Shown in pieces: positions 7,854 to 12,504 of a DNA stretch of 12,504 nucleotides (positions are counted from its first letter, which is position 1; the number at the start of each line of letters is the position of its first letter). The translations under genes were made by a program, and so were the position numbers. Origin of the DNA: an uncultured Pedobacter sp. (GTDB lineage Bacteria; Bacteroidota; Bacteroidia; Sphingobacteriales; Sphingobacteriaceae). The DNA is taken from assembly GCF_946480185.1 (NCBI RefSeq), contig NZ_CAMLIG010000053.1, positions 1 through 12,504 of the forward strand, read 5' to 3'. The notes under the pieces were generated by a model. That model was not told where the DNA came from. It made no database searches and saw only the letters and a list, made by a program, of their open reading frames with translations.

Positions 7854-9194
7854 ATGAAAGTAAGTAACAAATTTTTATACTTAATACTAATATTTCTTAG
7901 TGTGTTCCAGACCAATGTTATGAGTCAAGAAAAAGTTTTATCTGAAGATGAGCTATTGCTCAATCCAAAAGATATGCAATGGTTTAGAAATGCCAAATTT
8001 GGGATGTTTATTCATTGGGGACTTTACTCAATAATTGGACAAGGCGAATGGGTAATGTTTAACAAGCGAATAGACGTTGATAAATATGCCGAACTATCTA
8101 AGCAATTTAATGCAAGTAAATTTGACGCAAACACTTGGGCTACAATTGCTGAACAAGCCGGCATGAAGTATATGGTAATGGTTTCAAAACATCATGATGG
8201 ATTTGCACTTTGGGATAGCAAATCAAGTACTAATAATTTTGATAGTATGCATAGTGCCGCTCATAGAGACTTTGTTGGTGAGTATGTCAAAGCCTGCCGG
8301 GCTAAAGGGCTTAAAGTTGGGATTTATTATTCACCTCTTGACTGGCGGTTCCCAGGATTTTTCTTCCCCCAAATGTACAGAGCCAGTGCCGAGGCTATGA
8401 AAAAACAAACCTACGGACAAATAAAAGAATTGATGAGTAATTACGGAAAGATTGATATTTTATGGTATGATGGAGGAGAAGACAAATGGCTAGGACATGG
8501 AGGGCTAGAGTTTGGAGGTTCCCAGCCTAGCTGGCATGTACGCCCTAAAGATAAGCCTTATACAGGTTCATTTTCATGGGATCCTCTTAGGTTAAACAGC
8601 ATAGTACGCGAACTTCAGCCAAAAATAGTTATTAATCCGCGGTCGGGATGGAAAGGTGATTTTGATACTAGAGAAACATCTGATGGTGGGATGCAAACCG
8701 ACCGACCTTGGGAACGTTGCTATACAATCACAAAAGGTGGATGGGGATGGAAACCAAATGCCAAAGTTTATCCGCTGGATTCCTTACTTACAAAACTTGT
8801 GAAAGTGGTATGTATGGATGGTAATTTTTTACTAAATGTGGGCCCTAATGCTGACGGAGTGATAGAACCAGCACAGGTTACAAGATTACAAGAAATAGGT
8901 AAGTGGTTAAAAACTTATGGTGAAAGTATTTATAATACAAGAGGAGGTCCCTTTGAATATAGCGATTGGGGAGGGTCTACTCAAAAAGATAATATTATCT
9001 ATATTCATGTGACTAAATGGCCCGAAAACAATAATTTAAAAATCCCTTATTCAGGAAAAAAAATTGTAGCCGCTACTATTTTGGCTTCTTCACAAAAAGT
9101 AACATTTAAGCAGAATAATGATAGTTTTATTGTCAGTACCTCTCAAAAACCGTCAAAAAGCGTTGACACTATCATTAAATTACAATTAGATTGA
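7854..9194 (+). CDS. Secreted alpha-L-fucosidase, family GH29
   Basis: This 446-residue enzyme should release L-fucose from non-reducing ends of glycans by a retaining mechanism. A signal peptide covers about residues 1-24 (hydrophobic FLYLILIFLSVF, then VMSQ). Family signatures in order are WFRNAKFGMFIHWG (43-56), SKHHDGFALWDS (111-122), GLKVGIYYSPLDW (152-164), DILWYDGG (201-208) with nucleophile Asp206, the WERCYTI block with candidate acid/base Glu287, and NFLLNVGPNADG (324-335). The length is that of a catalytic domain plus a small C-terminal beta domain (about 355-446), with no extra binding module. Subfamily (GH29-A or -B), and hence linkage preference, cannot be settled by eye. The ATG chosen gives the signal peptide directly; the leader is AT-rich. 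It heads the plus-strand pair, with the acetylesterase gene 34 bases downstream. Confidence 0.95.
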   Translation: MKVSNKFLYLILIFLSVFQTNVMSQEKVLSEDELLLNPKDMQWFRNAKFGMFIHWGLYSIIGQGEWVMFNKRIDVDKYAELSKQFNASKFDANTWATIAEQAGMKYMVMVSKHHDGFALWDSKSSTNNFDSMHSAAHRDFVGEYVKACRAKGLKVGIYYSPLDWRFPGFFFPQMYRASAEAMKKQTYGQIKELMSNYGKIDILWYDGGEDKWLGHGGLEFGGSQPSWHVRPKDKPYTGSFSWDPLRLNSIVRELQPKIVINPRSGWKGDFDTRETSDGGMQTDRPWERCYTITKGGWGWKPNAKVYPLDSLLTKLVKVVCMDGNFLLNVGPNADGVIEPAQVTRLQEIGKWLKTYGESIYNTRGGPFEYSDWGGSTQKDNIIYIHVTKWPENNNLKIPYSGKKIVAATILASSQKVTFKQNNDSFIVSTSQKPSKSVDTIIKLQLD

Positions 9195-9228
9195 GACAAC
9201 AAGTTTGAAGTTATAAACCTTTTAACAA

Positions 9229-11118
9229 ATGAAAAAGAGCATATTTTTTATTTTTCTATTTATTAGTACTTGTGCATGGTCGCAACAGGGAAGTTTAAAA
9301 GTTGCCAGCATTTTTGGTGATAATATGGTTATCCAACAAAATATAAAACCTCCTGTTTGGGGAACGGCCTTATCGAGCAGAACGGTTTCCGTTACATTTG
9401 CAGGCACATCAGTTAATACACAAACGGATAGCAGTGGAAAATGGATGCTTCGTTTACCCCCACAAAAAGCCGGCGGACCGTATAAAATGTTAATTGTATC
9501 GGGTAAAGATTCTATTCTATTAAGTAATGTGATGGTAGGTGAAGTTTGGCTTGCATCAGGACAATCTAATATGCAGTTAGCTTTACCGGCAGTAAACAAT
9601 TCTAGTGAAGAGTTAAAGAACGCGTTGTATCCAAATATTCGTTTTTTTACTGTAAAGAATACTTTTAGTAATTATCCGCTTCAAGATGTGGAAGGTTCAT
9701 GGAAAAGCTGTGATCCTGAGTCTGCAAGAACGTTTTCTGCAGTAGCCTATTTTTTTGCCAGAGCCTTACACCAAGATAAGAACGTGGCAGTAGGTATTAT
9801 TTCATCTTCTTGGGGAAGTACCCCTTCAGAGGCATGGACAAGTGCAGATGCCTTATCCACTTATCCTGATTTTGCAGATTCAATCCGTTCTTATAAAAAA
9901 TTAGAGCAGGATTGGCTTAAAATCTATCATCTCTATCAGGAGAAATATGCAACTGTAAGAAACGCTAATAAGGGAGTTGAAGAAAATGTTCATTTAATTG
10001 ATTATGACGATAGCTCTTGGAAGAAAGCTACATTTCCTCTCGGACAAAGACCAGCAGGCTTTTTTACATGGTATAGAAAAATATTTACAGTGGCAAGTCC
10101 TGATAATAATGCTTATACGCTATTACTGAAAAATATAAACGGTGACATTGATGTTTATCTGAACGGAAAGTTACTAAAATCTAATAAATCAGAAAAAGGC
10201 GCTTTATCATTTATGGTTCCTACAGGCTTATTAAGAAATGATTCTAATATTTTAGCTATAAGGCATATTGTTTTTTGGGAACAGGGAAAAATGGGTGATA
10301 AAAAAGGTGATTTTTCTTTAATTTCTTCGTCCGATAAAGTAACTAGTTTAGATGGGGAATGGCGCTTTAATAGCAACATAGAACAGCGGTTTCCTGTATT
10401 TCCCAAACAAAAAAACTATCCTTCAGCCTTATATAATGGAATGATTGCCCCACTGGTCCCTTTTGGAATAAAAGGAGTCATTTGGTATCAGGGAGAAAAC
10501 AACTCTTCTAGGGCAAAACAGTACCAAACTTTGTTTCCCTTGCTGATAAACGATTGGCGTAACAAATGGAACTCACCAGATCTGCCTTTCTTATTTGTCC
10601 AACTAGCCAGTTTCCGACCAAGAAATTTACAGCCTGTATCCGATAACTGGGCAATGTTACGGGAAGCACAGACAATGGCGCTGAAATTACCAAATACCGG
10701 GATGGCAGTTACCATAGATATTGGAGATGCCCATAATATACATCCAAAAAACAAGCAAGACGTTGGAATGCGTTTATACCTGGCGGCAAAAAAAATTGCC
10801 TATGGCCAAAACGTGGTATATTCGGGACCGATGTATGAATCAATGTCAGTCAGGAATAATGAAATCGTATTGAGCTTTAAACACATTGGAAGTGGTTTAG
10901 CCAGTAACGGGAGGCCTTTGAAAGGATTCGCTATCGCTGGGGAAGATCATAAATTTTACTGGGCCGATGCTAAAATAGTAGGTGATAAGGTGGTAGTAAG
11001 TAACCCCAATGTAGAAAAACCTATAGCGGTAAGATATGCCTGGTCAACCAATCCGGAATGTAATTTATACAACAAAGAAAATCTTCCAGCCTCTCCGTTT
11101 AGAACCGATAGCTGGTAA
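9229..11118 (+). CDS. Secreted SASA-type carbohydrate O-acetylesterase
   Basis: A 629-residue member of the sialate O-acetylesterase-like (SASA, SGNH-type) family, expected to remove O-acetyl groups from glycans in the periplasm. Residues 1-18 form a signal peptide (KKSIFFIFLFISTCAWS). An N-terminal beta-sandwich (about 22-100) leads to the nucleophile block LASGQSNMQL with Ser113. The catalytic domain is split: ISSSWGSTPSEAW (191-203), then an inserted beta-sandwich (about 255-385, including WYRKIFTV and DVYLNGK), then GVIWYQGENN (416-425). The C-terminal catalytic block is IGDAHNIHPKNK with His505; Asn503 stands where many relatives have Asp two residues before the His. The length fits two-part family members. 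Many relatives are annotated as sialate esterases, but nothing here points to sialic acid, and acetylated fucosyl, xylosyl or pectic sugars are equally possible. It is almost certainly co-transcribed with the fucosidase. Confidence 0.92.
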   Translation: MKKSIFFIFLFISTCAWSQQGSLKVASIFGDNMVIQQNIKPPVWGTALSSRTVSVTFAGTSVNTQTDSSGKWMLRLPPQKAGGPYKMLIVSGKDSILLSNVMVGEVWLASGQSNMQLALPAVNNSSEELKNALYPNIRFFTVKNTFSNYPLQDVEGSWKSCDPESARTFSAVAYFFARALHQDKNVAVGIISSSWGSTPSEAWTSADALSTYPDFADSIRSYKKLEQDWLKIYHLYQEKYATVRNANKGVEENVHLIDYDDSSWKKATFPLGQRPAGFFTWYRKIFTVASPDNNAYTLLLKNINGDIDVYLNGKLLKSNKSEKGALSFMVPTGLLRNDSNILAIRHIVFWEQGKMGDKKGDFSLISSSDKVTSLDGEWRFNSNIEQRFPVFPKQKNYPSALYNGMIAPLVPFGIKGVIWYQGENNSSRAKQYQTLFPLLINDWRNKWNSPDLPFLFVQLASFRPRNLQPVSDNWAMLREAQTMALKLPNTGMAVTIDIGDAHNIHPKNKQDVGMRLYLAAKKIAYGQNVVYSGPMYESMSVRNNEIVLSFKHIGSGLASNGRPLKGFAIAGEDHKFYWADAKIVGDKVVVSNPNVEKPIAVRYAWSTNPECNLYNKENLPASPFRTDSW

Positions 11119-11166
11119 GATTTCTCTTTTGCCTAGCTTATAAGGCTGGGATTTGCAGGGGATGGT

Positions 11167-11205
11167 CTTTCTCCGTCCCTCAAAAAGAACGGACCGCAGG
11201 GAAAG
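11167..11205. repeat. Imperfect hairpin in the convergent junction
   Basis: Between the convergent ends of the acetylesterase and the lipoprotein gene, CTTTC (11167-11171) pairs with GAAAG (11201-11205), and TCCGT (11172-11176) with ACGGA (11189-11193) around a 12-base loop. The two stems abut on one side and are separated by 7 bases on the other. An alternative pairing CTTTCTC/GGGAAAG (11167-11173 with 11199-11205) is also possible. No clear T-run follows on either strand, so calling it a terminator would be a guess. It is G+C-rich compared with the DNA on its left. The rest of 11119-11246 shows nothing more. Confidence 0.35.
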
Positions 11206-11246
11206 CTCATTAAGAAACCTTGGAAAATAATTGTATCTCCTTAAAT

Positions 11247-11828
11247 TTATTGATTAATGGGGGAATCCATCCGTTTTCTTAAACTATGTTCTTTTTCAGC
11301 AGTCCAGTACTTACAGTCCAATTGGATAAATACTGAAGAATAGGGTATCACCTCATCTGTTTTTAGAACAAGTACCTGAAACAGTTTGGAAGCTTTGTCA
11401 ATATTCACAAAAACAGAATCATGCGGCATACTTTGGGGCCGATACTTTTCAATACTTTTTAACAAAGCAGTTCTGTACCCACCAATATCTTCAACCTGGT
11501 CTTTGGTAATGTAGTTGAGTTCTTTATCCGTAAAAATAGTTGGTTTTACGTGGGTCGAGCTATCTATCTGCGACAAGGTATATTCAAGTACTTTTAACAG
11601 GCCCTGATGGGTATCAATTGTGACAATACCGGCGGAATTCTGGGCGGGGAAAGCTTTATCTACAATTAAAATCCAGTTCCTATGGCCGTATTCCGAAAGC
11701 TTGTTTTTAAATTCCGGTTTCCAGGAATCCGAAGTTGGTTCTTCTGTTTTTGAAGTTGAGTTTTTACAGCCGATAGTACAACTCACTATCAATAAAACGG
11801 CTGACAAATATTTTAACGTTCTCATCAT
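11247..11828 (-). CDS. RbsD/FucU-like sugar mutarotase lipoprotein
   Basis: A 193-residue predicted lipoprotein. The N-terminus (KYLSAVLLIVSC) has a lipobox ending at Cys17 (IVSC); Cys21 (TIGC) is a weaker alternative. The remainder resembles the RbsD/FucU fold, whose members interconvert anomers of ribose or fucose. The block YGHRNWILIVDKAFP matches the family's GH...I.I.DA..P with His49 and Asp57 exactly eight residues apart, as in RbsD. PHDSVF supplies His136 where RbsD has SHEEF, and VLKTDEVIPYSSV matches the family end RTGE.TPYAN with Tyr163. The Asn of PYAN is Ser165 here. Known RbsD and FucU act in the cytosol, so an exported, lipid-anchored version is odd. It follows the GH116 gene by 2 bases and is surely co-transcribed. 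Two ATGs (11828 and 11825) are possible; the difference is one residue. Fold assignment is by remembered motif pattern, and activity is unproven. Confidence 0.68.
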   Translation of the reverse strand: MMRTLKYLSAVLLIVSCTIGCKNSTSKTEEPTSDSWKPEFKNKLSEYGHRNWILIVDKAFPAQNSAGIVTIDTHQGLLKVLEYTLSQIDSSTHVKPTIFTDKELNYITKDQVEDIGGYRTALLKSIEKYRPQSMPHDSVFVNIDKASKLFQVLVLKTDEVIPYSSVFIQLDCKYWTAEKEHSLRKRMDSPINQ

Positions 11829-11830
11829 AT

Positions 11831-12504
11831 TTATAAATTGATCTCTTTATGCCCGCCGGCTTTCAAAATAGTTGGCTTTACATTCGCTGATATATTGCCC
11901 AAACTGAACTTTGAGAATGAAAGCGTACCGTCCAAAACAGTTAATACCGCTTTTTTATTCTCTACTTTACAAGTACCCCAAGCGTATCCATTGCTCCAGA
12001 AATAGTTCCCAGGAGCCGAGGTGAATGAAATACTGCCTTTTACTCCCGAATACTGGAAGCCGCTTAGCGCCAGAACAGAGGCCCAGCTGGCCATGGCCCT
12101 GCCATAATGATGGCCGCATTCCGGCTCATCGTAAGGATTTCTTTTCCGCCCGTCAAACCTTTCCCGGATGCTCCTGATACATTTTAATGCATTGTCCGTC
12201 TGCCCTTCATACATCATCCCTACGGCTGCGGTATATTCAAAACCGGTCATGGACTCGGCAAAATAAGGGAAAGGAACTTTTTCCCGTCCGTATGGCCAAC
12301 TCGCCATAATCAGTCCGCTTTCATTCCCCATTACGAATGAGCGCATATTGTTGAATCTTGAAGAGAAATCGGCCACATAATTATATTTTATAATTGATTT
12401 TAGGGTAGTATCGATATTCTCCTTTTTAGCTAGATAACCCAATCCACAAATATGTGCCATATATTGCCCAACTAACTGATCAACCAGACAGCCTTTTCCC
12501 AACT
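11831..12504 (-). CDS. GH116-type glycoside hydrolase, C-terminal part only
   Basis: The gene enters from the right edge; only the last 223 codons are seen, ending in TAA at 11831-11833. The first visible codon (TTG) is internal, not a start. The visible part resembles the C-terminal (alpha/alpha)6 domain of the GH116 / DUF608 beta-glucosidase-glucosylceramidase group: VDQLVGQYMAHICGLGYL near its beginning, SMTGFEYTAAVGMMYEG (84-100 of the visible part), and the strongly typical block NPYDEPECGHHYGRAMASW (122-140), whose Glu and Arg contribute to sugar binding in the family. A short beta-rich tail follows (about 155-223). The catalytic nucleophile and acid/base are expected upstream, outside the window. 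Substrate may be a beta-glucoside or xyloside, or other; it cannot be told. G+C is markedly higher here than left of 11.1 kb. The mutarotase-like lipoprotein follows 2 bases later. Confidence 0.8.
   Translation of the reverse strand, partial: LGKGCLVDQLVGQYMAHICGLGYLAKKENIDTTLKSIIKYNYVADFSSRFNNMRSFVMGNESGLIMASWPYGREKVPFPYFAESMTGFEYTAAVGMMYEGQTDNALKCIRSIRERFDGRKRNPYDEPECGHHYGRAMASWASVLALSGFQYSGVKGSISFTSAPGNYFWSNGYAWGTCKVENKKAVLTVLDGTLSFSKFSLGNISANVKPTILKAGGHKEINL

Noticed and set aside
9222..9599. Open reading frame of 125 codons on the minus strand opposite the acetylesterase start
   Set aside because: It lies fully antisense to a well-supported gene with a signal peptide and family motifs; its translation shows no recognisable domain.
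11131..11152. GCCT...AGGC dyad just after the acetylesterase stop as a terminator
   Set aside because: Only four or five pairs and no T-run follow, which is too weak for an intrinsic terminator.
11620..11841. Plus-strand frame of 73 codons opposite the lipoprotein gene
   Set aside because: Antisense shadow of a gene with a lipobox and conserved motifs; no start signal or domain of its own.
1..12504. CRISPR array, tRNA, rRNA, insertion sequence or attachment site
   Set aside because: No regularly spaced repeats, no cloverleaf or conserved rRNA strings, no transposase or integrase motif and no matching terminal inverted repeats were seen on reading both strands.

Overview
The window looks like a chromosomal stretch from a Bacteroidota member, most likely a Sphingobacteriales-type environmental bacterium (Pedobacter/Mucilaginibacter-like). 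The phylum call rests on a one-protein hybrid two-component system with Reg_prop, Y_Y_Y, kinase, receiver and AraC parts, on the carbohydrate-active enzymes around it, on AT-rich DNA, and on AT-rich leaders without strong Shine-Dalgarno sites. The genus is inference.

Layout. The left end (1-372) has no convincing gene; it holds a terminator and two overlapping doubtful micro-ORFs. A minus-strand block runs leftward from 7458: an S1-family sulfatase, a possible 39-residue single-pass membrane protein (not previously an obvious gene), a 1364-residue hybrid two-component sensor/regulator, and a secreted alpha/beta-hydrolase esterase ending at a hairpin terminator. A 395-base intergenic region (7459-7853) separates this from a divergent plus-strand pair: a GH29 alpha-L-fucosidase and a large SASA-type carbohydrate O-acetylesterase 34 bases behind it. 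A convergent junction (11119-11246) follows. Beyond it is a second minus-strand block: the C-terminal part of a GH116-type glycosidase that runs off the right edge, and, 2 bases behind it, a small lipoprotein that I assign to the RbsD/FucU sugar-mutarotase fold.

How it may work. The sulfatase, fucosidase, acetylesterase and second esterase together suggest stripping of a sulfated, O-acetylated, fucose-containing glycan in the cell envelope. The hybrid sensor would detect a released oligosaccharide and activate the divergent promoters. Every complete enzyme carries an export signal. No SusC/SusD pair and no sulfatase-maturing enzyme is present in the window, so uptake and sulfatase activation must be encoded elsewhere. 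The right-hand block is clearly richer in G+C than the left, so it may be a separate locus. The most unusual items are the envelope-targeted mutarotase-like lipoprotein, the small membrane ORF between sulfatase and sensor, and repeated ATACCT motifs in the divergent promoter region.
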